Source: Frigidibacter sp. SD6-1 (GTDB taxonomy: Bacteria; Pseudomonadota; Alphaproteobacteria; Rhodobacterales; Rhodobacteraceae). From it: 64,000 nt of DNA. Made by a program: the position numbers and the translations under genes. Each line of letters begins with the position of its first letter. The first letter of the stretch is position 1. The stretch covers positions 292,599-356,598 of the forward strand of contig NZ_JARJNR010000005.1 of the NCBI RefSeq assembly GCF_030143255.1, read 5' to 3'. This document shows positions 17,171 to 26,153 of this stretch, piece by piece. The notes under the pieces are model-generated. The model made no database searches and was not told where the DNA came from. It was given only the letters and a program-made list of their open reading frames with translations.

Positions 17171-17214
17171 CCTTGTCAGATGGCCTTGTCAGGTGGCCTT
17201 GTCAGGTGGCCTTG
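17171..17214. repeat. 13-bp tandem repeat, 3.4 copies
   Basis: Unit CCTTGTCAGRTGG at 17171-17183, 17184-17196 and 17197-17209 plus five bases. It sits in the leader of the HdeA-like gene, between its promoter and start codon. Confidence 0.85.
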
Positions 17215-17215
17215 C

Positions 17216-17240
17216 AACATCCGCCCGCAGTATTTGTTCC
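17216..17240 (-). promoter_or_regulatory. EcfG-type promoter (HdeA-like gene)
   Basis: Minus strand GGAAC (17240-17236), 16-nt spacer, TGTT (17219-17216). Confidence 0.75.
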
Positions 17241-17315
17241 CTCTCGATCACCTCTGGCCGCTGCGGCCTCCGCCTGATCCTGCGGAAGCGTTCCTATGCG
17301 GTGATCGCGGCGGCT

Positions 17316-17340
17316 GGAACAATTCCGCGCGCCGTCCGTT
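17316..17340 (+). promoter_or_regulatory. EcfG-type promoter (aldehyde dehydrogenase operon)
   Basis: GGAAC 17316-17320, 16-nt spacer, CGTT 17337-17340; 34 nt before the start of the molybdopterin subunit. Confidence 0.8.
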
Positions 17341-17374
17341 CCCTCAGGACGGGTCATCGGAGGAAGGGAAAGCC

Positions 17375-20197
17375 ATGCGACCGACAGATCTTTCGCGGCG
17401 GGATTTCCTGCAGGCCGCTGCGGCCGCCGGGGTGGTGGCGGCAGTCGCGCCGCTCGGCATGGCGCGGGCCGCGGTCCAGGGTGGGCGGTTCGTGCCCCCG
17501 TCGGGGTGGTATGACGGCCAGCGCGCCCGGTTCCGTGCCGACGGGATGGGAAAGGTCACGGGGGAGAAGACCTTCTCCATCGACATCCGCGCCCGTGACA
17601 TGCCCGGCTGGCCCGACAGTCAATCCCACGCCTTCCTGTTGCGCGCGGCGCGGACGGACCGGGTATTCGAGGGCATCACGCTCGATCCGCTTGAGCCCGG
17701 ACTGCGCCCCGATGTCCTGATCACCGCCGAAGAGCTTGCCCGCGACGGCGTGGCGATGGTCGAACCCGACTTCTATGGCGCCCTGCTGCTGCGGGCCGGA
17801 ACCGCGCCGGTCTACCTCGGCCAGCCGCTCGCCCTTCTGGTCTATCACGATTATGCCCGGTTCCGGCTGGCCAAGCGCCGCATGAAATTCAACGAGGATG
17901 GGGTCCGCTACGGCGCGCCGGTCCAAGAACCCGACCGCGCCCCCTATGGCGGGGCGCGCTTCGTCCGGATCGGCGGCGGCACCCCCGTTGCACGCGACGT
18001 TTTCTCACCGCTGAAGGACACGGTGCTCTTCGCCAATTTCGACAAGAAGCGCAGCATCTGGCCCGTCCCCGACGAAGCGGGCGATGCCGGCCAGCGGGCC
18101 ATGGCTCATGCCGAGGCTCTGCGCGCCGAACTGGAAACGCCGCCCGAGGGCTGGCAGGTCTTCCGGCAACGCTACAGCAGCCAGTACATCGATCCCGCCG
18201 CGATGGAGATGGATAACGGCAATGCCTGGTACGACGAGGCGGGAGAGAGGCTGCATGTCGTGACCGGCACCCAGTCTCCCTATACCAACGCCAACCACAT
18301 CCTGCAGATGGTGTCCGACAGCCACTTTGGCCTGCGCGAGCTGAAGTTCCACGCAGGCTACACCGTGGGCTACGGGCAGAAGGAACATCACGCTTTTCCC
18401 TATTACGTCGCCATGGCCGCGCTATACGGACAGGGGCGGCCGGTGCGGCTGGCGCTGGACCGGTGGGAACATTTCCAGACTGCGCTGAAGCGCCATCCCT
18501 TCGACATCGAAACCACGATAGCGGTGGACTTTGAGACCGGCCAATTCAGGTCTCTCGCCGCCGATCTGGAAGGCAACGGCGGCGGGGTGCGGAATTTCAG
18601 CCCCTCGGTCGGGCAGGTGGCCGCCACGGCGCTGCAGTCGATCTATTATTTCCCGCAAAGCGACCTTGCGGTCAAAGTCGCGGCGACGCGGGCGCCAGCG
18701 GCCGGGTCGATGCGCGGCTATGGCACCACGCAATCCATGGCCACGACGGAAATGCTGGTCGACGAGATTGCCGAGGCGCTGCGGGTGGACCCGATCGAGC
18801 TGCGCCGCCGCAATGTCTTCCGCAGCGGGATGAAGAACACGCAAGGCGCCATTCCGGCAGGCCATCTGCGCATCGACGAGCTTCTGGAAGCCGCCGGGCG
18901 AGACCCGCTATGGACCGAGCGCCGCAGTGCCAAGCTGGCCTATGATGCCGCCCATCCGGGCCATCTTTACGGCGTGGGTTTCGCGGCCGTGCAGAAGGAT
19001 TACGGCACCGGTGCCGAAGCCGCGCTGTGCCAGATCGAGATTGGCCGTGACGGCAAGGTAACGCTGCGTCATGTCGCCTCGGAAATCGGCTGCGGGTCGA
19101 CCACCTCGCAGATGCTGGTGCCGCGCGACCACCTGGGCCGCCCCGCCGATGCCGCCGAATTCGCGGTGGTGGACTGGCCCGACCTGCCTCTGACCTCGAA
19201 CGACGAACCCTATACGATGAGCCAGGAGGATCAGGACGCTGCCAAGGCAGACCCGCACTGGGTGCCGCGCATCACCTCACCGCGCTCGGCCTCGAACTCG
19301 GCATACTACTTCTCGCACGCCACGCGCGAAGCGGCGCGCATCCTGTTCGAGGAGGGTCTGTGGCGCGCGGCGGTGTCGATCTGGTCCGAAGGGATCGGCG
19401 GCGGGCAGGCGCGGCCGCTGGTCGTCCGGCGCGAGAATGCCGAATGGCGCGATGGCCAACTGGTCGCGGGCGGGCTTGAACCGCTCGACATCGGTCGGCT
19501 GGCGCAGCGGGCGCATGACCGAGGGTTCGTGACCGGCGTCACGGTGCACACGTTCAACCGCTGGGCCTGGGCGACGGCCGAGTTCGACCTGCCGGGCGGC
19601 AGGCGGCTGGAGGCACCGATTGACGCGCTGTCGCTGCGCTATGGCGACGGCAATGCGCAAAGACAGGCGGCGGACCTGTCAGAGCGGGGATACCGGTTCC
19701 TGCCGCGCAGGCGGGTGTCCTACCCGCCGGTGCAGCGCACCAACGCCGCCGTGGTCTACTACGCCCCGGTCGCGACCATGGTGGAACTGGCGGTCAACGC
19801 GGGGTCGGGCGAGGTCACGATCCTGTCGCACAAAAGCTGGATGGAGTGCGGGAACATGATCGTGCCGGAACTGGTTTCGGGCCAGTTGCAGGGCGGCATC
19901 GCCATGGGCATCGGCCACGCGCTGTACGAAGACATGCCGCTTTACGAGGACGGGCCGGGCAACGGCACCTGGAACTTCAATCGCTACCGCCTGCCGCGTG
20001 CCCGCGACGTCGCGGTCTGGACGCAGGAAGGTCAGGTCCTGCCGCCCACCTCGCGCGACGATCCGCCCAAGGGCATCGCCGAGGTGGTGATGATCCCGGT
20101 CATCGCCGCCATCGCCAACGCGGTCCATGACGCTACCGGCGCGCGGTTCCGCCACCTGCCGCTTACCGCCGACAGGATCAGGGAGGCCATCACATGA
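17375..20197 (+). CDS. Molybdopterin-binding subunit of periplasmic aldehyde dehydrogenase (xanthine oxidase family)
   Basis: A 940-residue protein with a Tat signal (SRRDFLQ followed by an Ala-rich core, cleavage after ARA). The body has xanthine-oxidase-family molybdenum subunit segments such as GSMRGYGTTQSMATTEMLVD, DPIELRRRN and, near the end, PPKGIAEVVMIP. The gene order molybdopterin subunit, 2Fe-2S subunit, triheme cytochrome c matches isoquinoline oxidoreductase-like and acetic-acid-bacterial membrane aldehyde dehydrogenases. It probably oxidises aldehydes or N-heterocycles in the periplasm and passes electrons to the cytochrome. GGAGGAAGGGAA precedes the start. Confidence 0.88.
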   Translation: MRPTDLSRRDFLQAAAAAGVVAAVAPLGMARAAVQGGRFVPPSGWYDGQRARFRADGMGKVTGEKTFSIDIRARDMPGWPDSQSHAFLLRAARTDRVFEGITLDPLEPGLRPDVLITAEELARDGVAMVEPDFYGALLLRAGTAPVYLGQPLALLVYHDYARFRLAKRRMKFNEDGVRYGAPVQEPDRAPYGGARFVRIGGGTPVARDVFSPLKDTVLFANFDKKRSIWPVPDEAGDAGQRAMAHAEALRAELETPPEGWQVFRQRYSSQYIDPAAMEMDNGNAWYDEAGERLHVVTGTQSPYTNANHILQMVSDSHFGLRELKFHAGYTVGYGQKEHHAFPYYVAMAALYGQGRPVRLALDRWEHFQTALKRHPFDIETTIAVDFETGQFRSLAADLEGNGGGVRNFSPSVGQVAATALQSIYYFPQSDLAVKVAATRAPAAGSMRGYGTTQSMATTEMLVDEIAEALRVDPIELRRRNVFRSGMKNTQGAIPAGHLRIDELLEAAGRDPLWTERRSAKLAYDAAHPGHLYGVGFAAVQKDYGTGAEAALCQIEIGRDGKVTLRHVASEIGCGSTTSQMLVPRDHLGRPADAAEFAVVDWPDLPLTSNDEPYTMSQEDQDAAKADPHWVPRITSPRSASNSAYYFSHATREAARILFEEGLWRAAVSIWSEGIGGGQARPLVVRRENAEWRDGQLVAGGLEPLDIGRLAQRAHDRGFVTGVTVHTFNRWAWATAEFDLPGGRRLEAPIDALSLRYGDGNAQRQAADLSERGYRFLPRRRVSYPPVQRTNAAVVYYAPVATMVELAVNAGSGEVTILSHKSWMECGNMIVPELVSGQLQGGIAMGIGHALYEDMPLYEDGPGNGTWNFNRYRLPRARDVAVWTQEGQVLPPTSRDDPPKGIAEVVMIPVIAAIANAVHDATGARFRHLPLTADRIREAIT

Positions 20198-20745
20198 CGG
20201 TCAATGTCAGCATGACGATCAATGGCGAGGCTGTCGGACCCGTCGAGATCCCCGAAGATCTGATGATGGCGGAATTCCTGCACGAGTACCTGAACCTGAC
20301 CGGCACCCGCATTTCCTGCGAACAGGGTGTCTGCTATGCCTGTTCGATCATCGTCGACGGGGCGGAGGGCGGCCGGATCATGCCCGCCTGCGTGACCGGC
20401 GCGCTTTGGTGTGACGGGCGGTCGGTGCGCACGATCGAAGGCCACGCGACCCGCGACGACGAAGGCCGCATCACCGCCCTGTCGCCGGTGCAAGAGGCAT
20501 TCCTGACCCACTTTTCCTTCCAGTGCAGCTATTGCACGCCCGGCTTCGTCAATGCCGCCACCGTTCTTGTCGAACGGCTGGGCCGCCAGCCGGTCCCGCG
20601 CGCGCGCCTTGAGGATGAGATACTCGAGGCGATGAACGGCAACATCTGCCGCTGTACCGGGTATGTCCGCTATCTGACCGCTGTGCGCGACGTGATCCTT
20701 GCGACGCCGGGTCTTGTGACCGGGGACGAGGGGGACGCAGCATGA
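20194..20745 (+). CDS. 2Fe-2S subunit of the aldehyde dehydrogenase
   Basis: A 183-residue xanthine-oxidase-type iron-sulfur subunit carrying two 2Fe-2S clusters: plant-type ligands in CEQGVCYACS plus PACVTG, and the C-terminal helical cluster in CSYCTPGFV and NICRCTGYVRY. It has no Tat signal, so it probably rides with the large subunit across the membrane. It overlaps both neighbours by ATGA, so the three genes are translationally coupled. Confidence 0.95.
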   Translation: MTVNVSMTINGEAVGPVEIPEDLMMAEFLHEYLNLTGTRISCEQGVCYACSIIVDGAEGGRIMPACVTGALWCDGRSVRTIEGHATRDDEGRITALSPVQEAFLTHFSFQCSYCTPGFVNAATVLVERLGRQPVPRARLEDEILEAMNGNICRCTGYVRYLTAVRDVILATPGLVTGDEGDAA

Positions 20746-22031
20746 AACGCGTTCTTCTGGTTCTGGCGGGTCTTTTCGTCGCCGTGATCGTGGGGCTGGT
20801 GCTCCTGTGGTTCGCGGTCGCCGGGCCCGGCCCGGTCCCGCCGGCCACCGTCAGCTTCACGAGCCTTGCGCCCGATGAACGCGCCGCCCTGGCGCGCCGG
20901 GGCGAATATGTCGCGCGGGCGGCCGATTGCATGGCCTGCCACATGTCGCCCGAAGAAACCGAACTGGCCGGCGGGCTGCCGTTCGAGACGCCGGTGGGCA
21001 CCTTCTACGGCACCAACATCTCCTCCTCGCGCCGCCACGGAATCGGCGACTGGACCGCCGACGACCTTTACCGTTCGCTAGTCTGGGGCATCGGCGAGGA
21101 GGGCGAACACCTTTATCCCTCCATGCCCTATACGGCCTATCACGGCATGACACGGGCGGACGTCGATGCGCTTTGGGTCTATCTGATGCAGACCCGGCCT
21201 ATCGAAAAGCCCAACATCCCGCACGATCTGGTCTTTCCTTTCAACATCCGCCCGCTCATTGCCTTCTGGAACATGCTTTACCGGCCCGACGACCGGCCCG
21301 GCGCGATGGCCCGGGTCGGGGATCGCGGCGAGGGCTGGCACCGGGGCCGCTATCTGGTCGATGTGCTGGGCCATTGCGGCGAATGCCACACGCCGCGCAA
21401 CCTTGCCTTCGCGACGACCGGGCCGCATTTGTCGGGCGAGGTGCTGGAAGGCGCGCTGGCCCCAGATATCACACCCGACGGATTGTTCGCTCGAGGCTGG
21501 AGCCCGCAGGATTTGGCGCAGTTCCTGGCGACCGGCCTGTCGCCGCAGGGCACGCCCTCGTTCCGCATGTATTCGGTGCTGGACCATTCCACCCGTTATC
21601 TCGCGCCTGCGGACATAGACGCAATGGTCGCCTATCTGTTCGACGGGCGGACCGATGTCGAGGCGGCCCCTCCGGTCGCCGTCGCCGCCGACCGGGCCGG
21701 CGATGGCGAAGGGCATCGGCTGTATCTTGGCCTTTGCGCGGGCTGCCACGGCAGCGACGGGCAGGGGCGGCCTTTCTCGGCCGTGCCGCTGCAGGGCAAC
21801 ACGACGCTGATGTTCGACAATCCCCGCAACCTGATCCGGGTGATCGACGAAGGCATCCCGGCGCGGAGGCTGGGCGGCATGATGAGGATGCAGACCATGC
21901 CCGCCTTCGGCGACACGCTGTCGGCCGATCAGATGGCGGCGCTGGTGAACCATCTGCGCGAACGCTGGGGCGGGCGCGGCACCGAGGTCACGGCGGGCGA
22001 TGTGGCCGACGTGATCGATGACGATGACTGA
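20742..22031 (+). CDS. Triheme cytochrome c subunit of the aldehyde dehydrogenase
   Basis: A 429-residue cytochrome c with an N-terminal membrane anchor (residues about 3-26) and three heme sites: CMACH (about 64), CGECH (about 211) and CAGCH (about 332), each followed by a distant Met ligand candidate. This is the usual electron-accepting subunit of membrane aldehyde and alcohol dehydrogenases. It overlaps the FeS gene by ATGA. A strong hairpin follows at 22041. Confidence 0.93.
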   Translation: MKRVLLVLAGLFVAVIVGLVLLWFAVAGPGPVPPATVSFTSLAPDERAALARRGEYVARAADCMACHMSPEETELAGGLPFETPVGTFYGTNISSSRRHGIGDWTADDLYRSLVWGIGEEGEHLYPSMPYTAYHGMTRADVDALWVYLMQTRPIEKPNIPHDLVFPFNIRPLIAFWNMLYRPDDRPGAMARVGDRGEGWHRGRYLVDVLGHCGECHTPRNLAFATTGPHLSGEVLEGALAPDITPDGLFARGWSPQDLAQFLATGLSPQGTPSFRMYSVLDHSTRYLAPADIDAMVAYLFDGRTDVEAAPPVAVAADRAGDGEGHRLYLGLCAGCHGSDGQGRPFSAVPLQGNTTLMFDNPRNLIRVIDEGIPARRLGGMMRMQTMPAFGDTLSADQMAALVNHLRERWGGRGTEVTAGDVADVIDDDD

Positions 22032-22040
22032 AGAGGAGAG

Positions 22041-22069
22041 CCGGCCGTCCGCAGCACACGGACGGCCGG
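22041..22069 (+). terminator. Hairpin terminator after the dehydrogenase operon
   Basis: Arms CCGGCCGTCCG (22041-22051) and CGGACGGCCGG (22059-22069), 7-nt loop, no T-run. Two more GC-rich hairpins follow at 22091-22113 and 22159-22184, the last serving the convergent BON gene. Confidence 0.6.
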
Positions 22070-22189
22070 GAGGCACCGTCCAAGACGAACGCGCGCTGCC
22101 CGGGGCAGCGCGCGTCATTCCGGTGGGAACAGTGGAAAGTCGTCGACCGATGCGGACGCTGCCCGGCGGTACGCCGCCGGGCAGGGGGG

Positions 22190-23053
22190 TCATTTCGACC
22201 GCTGCTTCGACGCCGAGTTGTCCGAGCTGCTGCCCGACTGCGAGGAACCCGGCGATTGCTTGACCCGCAGGTTGTTCTGCACATGGCTGATACCGGAAAC
22301 GGACTCTGCGCAATCCTCGGCCCGGCGCTTGTCCTGGCGCGATCCGACGGTGCCCGAAAGGGTTGCCTCGCCCCCGGAAACCGAGACCTCGATCTCGGTC
22401 GCGTCCAGGCTGTCATCGTCCTGCAGGCGATCGTTCACATCTTCGGTGATGCGCTCGTCGGACCGGGAATAGTTTTTCGGGCCCTTGCCGCGATGGCCTT
22501 GTCCGGCCATCTCGCCGTTGCGCGAACCCGAGGATCCGCCATAGCCCGACGAACCGCCGTCGCCTCCAAGACGCCGATGCCTGCCCTGATCGTCGCCCGA
22601 CCAGTTGCCGCCACCCAGGCCGCCACCGGTGTTCTGGTCGCCGTAATCCTGCGATCCGTATTGCCGGGACAGACCCTCGCTCATGCGGCCGCCACCCCAA
22701 CCTTCGGTGCCGCGCCCGCCCGAGCGCCAGTCGCTTTGCCCGCCGCCCTGCCAGTCACCGCTGCGGTCCCGTCGGCCGTAGTCCTGACGACGATAATCCG
22801 GCTGACCGCGCCCCGCACGCCGGTCATACTCTCCGCCGTCAGCATAGGTCTGGTCCTGACCGTAGCCGCGGCCACGATCATCGTCCCGGTCATACTCGTG
22901 ACGCGCCTGCCGCGCAGCGGGATAGTCGCGACCTTCACCCGATGATCCGTAGCCGCGCTGCGCATTGCCATGACCGCGGTTAAGCTCCTCGTCCTGATGC
23001 CGGTCGCGCCCGTGGCGTTGGTCGTTTCTTTCATCCATGTCGTAACGTGCCAA
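22190..23053 (-). CDS. BON-domain protein with long disordered N-terminal region
   Basis: A 287-residue protein. Its first two thirds are Gly/Arg/Asp/Tyr/Gln-rich and disordered; then a conserved block GPKNYSRSDERITEDVNDRL leads into a BON domain (IEVSVSGGEATLSGTV ... AEDCAESVSGISHVQNNL). BON domains bind membranes or mediate envelope stress roles. The TTG at 23053 is chosen because GGAGG lies 5 nt upstream; the in-frame ATG at 23038 is 20 nt from it. It has an EcfG-type promoter and a paralogue at 31450-32091. Confidence 0.82.
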   Translation of the reverse strand: MARYDMDERNDQRHGRDRHQDEELNRGHGNAQRGYGSSGEGRDYPAARQARHEYDRDDDRGRGYGQDQTYADGGEYDRRAGRGQPDYRRQDYGRRDRSGDWQGGGQSDWRSGGRGTEGWGGGRMSEGLSRQYGSQDYGDQNTGGGLGGGNWSGDDQGRHRRLGGDGGSSGYGGSSGSRNGEMAGQGHRGKGPKNYSRSDERITEDVNDRLQDDDSLDATEIEVSVSGGEATLSGTVGSRQDKRRAEDCAESVSGISHVQNNLRVKQSPGSSQSGSSSDNSASKQRSK

Positions 23054-23134
23054 TTCTTCCTCCAGTTGTAGTGCCGACGCGATGCGAGGGCATCGCGCGT
23101 GCAGGGTCCGTGCGTTCGAACACGACGCCCGGAG

Positions 23135-23159
23135 AACAGGTCGGGACCGGTTTTGTTCC
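23135..23159 (-). promoter_or_regulatory. EcfG-type promoter (BON gene)
   Basis: Minus strand GGAAC (23159-23155), 16-nt spacer, TGTT (23138-23135). Confidence 0.75.
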
Positions 23160-23224
23160 GCACCCGCCCACCCCCTGAAGAAAGCTTCCGCTCTGCTCGG
23201 GTCTGCGACGAAACCTGACGCCGG

Positions 23225-23249
23225 GGAACAAATCTCGGGAAAGGCGGTT
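23225..23249 (+). promoter_or_regulatory. EcfG-type promoter (DUF2231 gene)
   Basis: GGAAC 23225-23229, 16-nt spacer, GGTT 23246-23249; 27 nt before the start. Confidence 0.75.
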
Positions 23250-23276
23250 GCCACAACGATTCACACGGAGGCAGCA

Positions 23277-23786
23277 ATGAGAGTGACAACCCAACGCAGA
23301 GTCGTCGAGGTGACGCCGACGGAATCGGCATATGTCCGTCGCGGCGTTCCAGCAACCGCCCATGTGGCCGGGCATCCGGTGCATGCCGCACTCGTCCCGT
23401 TCCCGATCGTTTGCTTCACGCTCGCGCTTCTGACCGACGTCGCCTACTGGCAGAGCGGAACGCTCATGTGGCAGCATTTCTCGGCCTGGCTTCTGTTTGT
23501 CGGCATCGTCATGGGCGGCCTGGCCGCCCTTTTCGGCCTTGTCGACATGCTCTCGCGTGATCGCCTTCGGTCCGACAGGAACGCGATCGTGCACGGGGTC
23601 GGCAATGTCATCGTGCTCCTGCTCGCGCTGGTCAACAACCTGGTGCATGCGCGTGACGGCTGGACATCGGTGGTGCCTTGGGGGCTGACGCTGTCGGCGC
23701 TGACCGTCCTGGGGATGATTGTCACGGTCTGGTTCGGCCGCGACATGGTATTCCGCGAAGGCGTGGGGGTCCGGTACGATGTGTGA
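23277..23786 (+). CDS. DUF2231 family membrane protein
   Basis: A 169-residue protein with four hydrophobic helices, recognised by HPVHAALVPFPIVCFTLALL at about residue 33. DUF2231 proteins often neighbour redox or stress genes, and some carry heme; their function is unsettled. GGAGG lies 5 nt upstream of the ATG and an EcfG-type promoter before that. The stop overlaps the start of the sorbosone dehydrogenase-like gene by 8 nt, so the two are coupled. Confidence 0.88.
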   Translation: MRVTTQRRVVEVTPTESAYVRRGVPATAHVAGHPVHAALVPFPIVCFTLALLTDVAYWQSGTLMWQHFSAWLLFVGIVMGGLAALFGLVDMLSRDRLRSDRNAIVHGVGNVIVLLLALVNNLVHARDGWTSVVPWGLTLSALTVLGMIVTVWFGRDMVFREGVGVRYDV

Positions 23787-25188
23787 CAAGCTGCCCGCCG
23801 CCCTTGCCGCCGCCCTTGCCGTTGCCCTTGTCGCCGCTCCACTCATGGCACAGAGCATCGACCCAATCGACCAGATAGGACCGGATCCGGTCCTGCCCGA
23901 ACCGGAATCGCCACTGTTGGTCGGTATGAAGGTTGCCGAAGTCATCGGCTGGCAGGATGACGAGACGCCAGAGGTGCCCGAGGGCCTGACCATCACCGCC
24001 TATGCGCGCGGCCTTGTCAATCCGCGCACCGTCTACACCCTGCCGAACGGCGACGTTCTGGTCGTGCAGGCGCGCGGTCCCGGCGGCAAGCCGAAACCGC
24101 GCCCGAAGGACTGGATCCGCGACTGGATCATGGCGATCGCCCATGGCGGCGGCGGGGGGCCGCAGCAGGAAAGCAACCTCATCACGCTTCTCAGGGACGG
24201 GGACCGCGACGGCACGGTGGACGAGCGCTACGACATCCTGACCGGCCTCAACTCGCCCTTCGGGGTCGCGTGGTACGACGGCACGCTCTATGTCGCGGCC
24301 ACCGATGCGATCCTCGCCTATCCGTTCCAACTGGGACAGACCGAGGTCACCGCGGAGCCGGTTGAACTGACGCCGCTGCCGGGCGGGCCGATCAACCACC
24401 ACTGGACCAAGGATCTGGCATTGAGTCCGGATGGCGAACATCTCTTTGTCTCGGTCGGCTCGAACTCGAACGCGGCCGAGCGTGGCATCGAGGCCGAAAA
24501 GCAGCGTGCCGCGATCTGGGAAGTCGACCGCGAGACGGGTGCTTACCGCGTCTTTGCAACCGGCCTTCGCAATCCCAATGGCCTGTCCTTTCACCCCGAG
24601 ACCGGCGTCCTTTGGGCCGTCATCAACGAGCGGGACGAGCTGGGGCCGAACCTTGTGCCGGACTATCTGACATCGGTGCAGGATGGCGCATTCTACGGCT
24701 GGCCGTGGAGCTATTATGGCGATCACGTGGACGAGCGGGTCTATCCGCCGCGCCCCGACATGGTGGCGAAGGCGATCAAACCCGATTACGCGCTGTCGAG
24801 CCATGTCGCGCCGCTGGGTCTGACCTTTTCCAACGGCTCCGCCATGCCTGACCCCTATGCCAACGGCGCCTTCATCGGCGAGCACGGCAGCTGGAACCGC
24901 GACAATTTCAACGGCTATCATGTCGTCTATGTGCCTTTCGAGGGCGGCCAGCCATCTGGCATCGCGCAAGAGGTGGTGACGGGCTTTCTGGCCGGTGACC
25001 AGGCGCGCGGGCGTCCGGTGGGCGTCGCGATCGACGGAACCGGCGCGCTGCTGGTCGCCGATGATGCCGGCAACACCGTCTGGCGCGTGTCGGCAGCCGA
25101 TGGCCGCGTCACCGACGGGCCGGTTGGCACGGATGAACGCGCGCGCGGGCAGCGGTGCGGCCGAACCTGCCGAACCAGGAGCGGCTGA
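23779..25188 (+). CDS. L-sorbosone dehydrogenase-type PQQ beta-propeller protein, C-terminus frameshifted
   Basis: A 469-residue exported protein (signal about residues 1-24, ending PLMAQ) of the soluble glucose/sorbosone dehydrogenase propeller family. Typical blocks are NHHWTKDLALSPDGEHLFVS, GLRNPNGLSFHPETG, WAVINERDELG, and FYGWPWSYYG. The last 18 residues here are Arg-rich and unlike the rest. Moving one base in the alternating CG tract at 25137-25147 continues into an acidic, Pro/Ala-rich tail ending at 25279. The true product probably ends there. It is cotranscribed with DUF2231. Confidence 0.85.
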   Translation: MCDKLPAALAAALAVALVAAPLMAQSIDPIDQIGPDPVLPEPESPLLVGMKVAEVIGWQDDETPEVPEGLTITAYARGLVNPRTVYTLPNGDVLVVQARGPGGKPKPRPKDWIRDWIMAIAHGGGGGPQQESNLITLLRDGDRDGTVDERYDILTGLNSPFGVAWYDGTLYVAATDAILAYPFQLGQTEVTAEPVELTPLPGGPINHHWTKDLALSPDGEHLFVSVGSNSNAAERGIEAEKQRAAIWEVDRETGAYRVFATGLRNPNGLSFHPETGVLWAVINERDELGPNLVPDYLTSVQDGAFYGWPWSYYGDHVDERVYPPRPDMVAKAIKPDYALSSHVAPLGLTFSNGSAMPDPYANGAFIGEHGSWNRDNFNGYHVVYVPFEGGQPSGIAQEVVTGFLAGDQARGRPVGVAIDGTGALLVADDAGNTVWRVSAADGRVTDGPVGTDERARGQRCGRTCRTRSG

Positions 25189-25316
25189 GCCGGACGGCGC
25201 AGCAACCGCACCGGAAGATGGCGAAGCTTCCGACGTCGGCGGGCAGACCGAAGAGCCGACAGGCACAACGCAGCCCTGACCGGCCCGTCACGCCCTGTGT
25301 TTGCAGTTACGAGTGC

Positions 25317-25351
25317 GGGAAGGCGGAAGCCTCGTACGCCTTCCCTTTTCC
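25317..25351 (+). terminator. Intrinsic terminator
   Basis: Arms GGGAAGGCG (25317-25325) and CGCCTTCCC (25337-25345) followed by TTTTCC; lies after the sorbosone dehydrogenase gene. Confidence 0.75.
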
Positions 25352-25398
25352 TCTCCCGGGTGCATTCGCCCCCTCTCGCGGCGGGCCTGCCCGGCGGG

Positions 25399-25899
25399 TC
25401 AGTCGCCCACACGCCCCAGCGCGTCGACCACCAGCGCGCGGGCCCGGTTCACCCGGCTCTTTATGGTGCCGACGGCACAGCCGCACAATTCTGCGGCATC
25501 TTCGTAGCTTTCCCCCAGCATCACGACCAGGATCAGCACCTCGCGATATTGCTCGGGCAAGGACCGGATCACCGCCATCAGTTCGGTGCCGAACACCGAC
25601 CACTCCTGGGTGGCCGGGGTCGAGACGGTGAGCGAGGCACAGTCGTTCGGCATCGTGCGCTCGCGTTTGGCGGCGTGGACGCGGTTGAAGAAAGTGTTGC
25701 GCATGATCGTGAACAGCCAGGCGCGCAGGTTCGTGCCTTTCTGGAACTTGTCCTCGTTCGCGATGGCTTTCAGAAGCGTGTCCTGCACAAGGTCGTCGGC
25801 GTCGGGACCGTTCTTCGTCAGCGACCAGGCATAGGCCCTTAGCGTCGGCAGGAGTTCGATCACGCCGTCAAGCGTATCGGTAGGCTTGTCGGCATGCAT
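25399..25899 (-). CDS. EcfG-like ECF sigma factor (second copy)
   Basis: A 166-residue ECF sigma factor. Region 2 shows PDADDLVQDTLLKAIANEDKF and GTNLRAWLFTIMRNTFFNRV; region 4 shows QYREVLILVVMLGESYEDAAE and CAVGTIKSRVNRAR. These match the EcfG group that drives the alphaproteobacterial general stress response. The ATG at 25899 is chosen because the EcfG-type promoter -10 ends at 25928, which would leave the upstream in-frame ATG at 25929 inside it. It faces away from the MASE1-HWE kinase. A promoter of its own type suggests autoregulation or control by the other EcfG. Confidence 0.9.
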   Translation of the reverse strand: MHADKPTDTLDGVIELLPTLRAYAWSLTKNGPDADDLVQDTLLKAIANEDKFQKGTNLRAWLFTIMRNTFFNRVHAAKRERTMPNDCASLTVSTPATQEWSVFGTELMAVIRSLPEQYREVLILVVMLGESYEDAAELCGCAVGTIKSRVNRARALVVDALGRVGD

Positions 25900-25927
25900 G
25901 ATTGTTTCCACCCTGTCCATGGTGCTC

Positions 25928-25952
25928 AACGTACGATCTCGCGCAGGGTTCC
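25928..25952 (-). promoter_or_regulatory. EcfG-type promoter (second sigma gene)
   Basis: Minus strand GGAAC (25952-25948), 16-nt spacer, CGTT (25931-25928); perfect consensus. Confidence 0.85.
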
Positions 25953-26153
25953 GCGCAAATGAGGGACAGGTGGGGCGCAGACGATGCCGCGCGCTTCTCT
26001 GAGCGGTATGACGCTTGTCCCGGAAGCATGAATGTTGACGAACTGTTCACACCCAAGATACGCTGCAATCCGCGATTGCGGGCAGCTTGTCTAACGCGTC
26101 CCAGGTTGCGTCCTTGATCGCCTGCAAGGTCGCGACGTGAAGGAGCTGCCATT

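Noticed and set aside
22041..22184. Three adjacent GC-rich hairpins read as a possible structured RNA or REP array
   Set aside because: They differ in sequence and lie between convergent genes, so transcription termination explains them.
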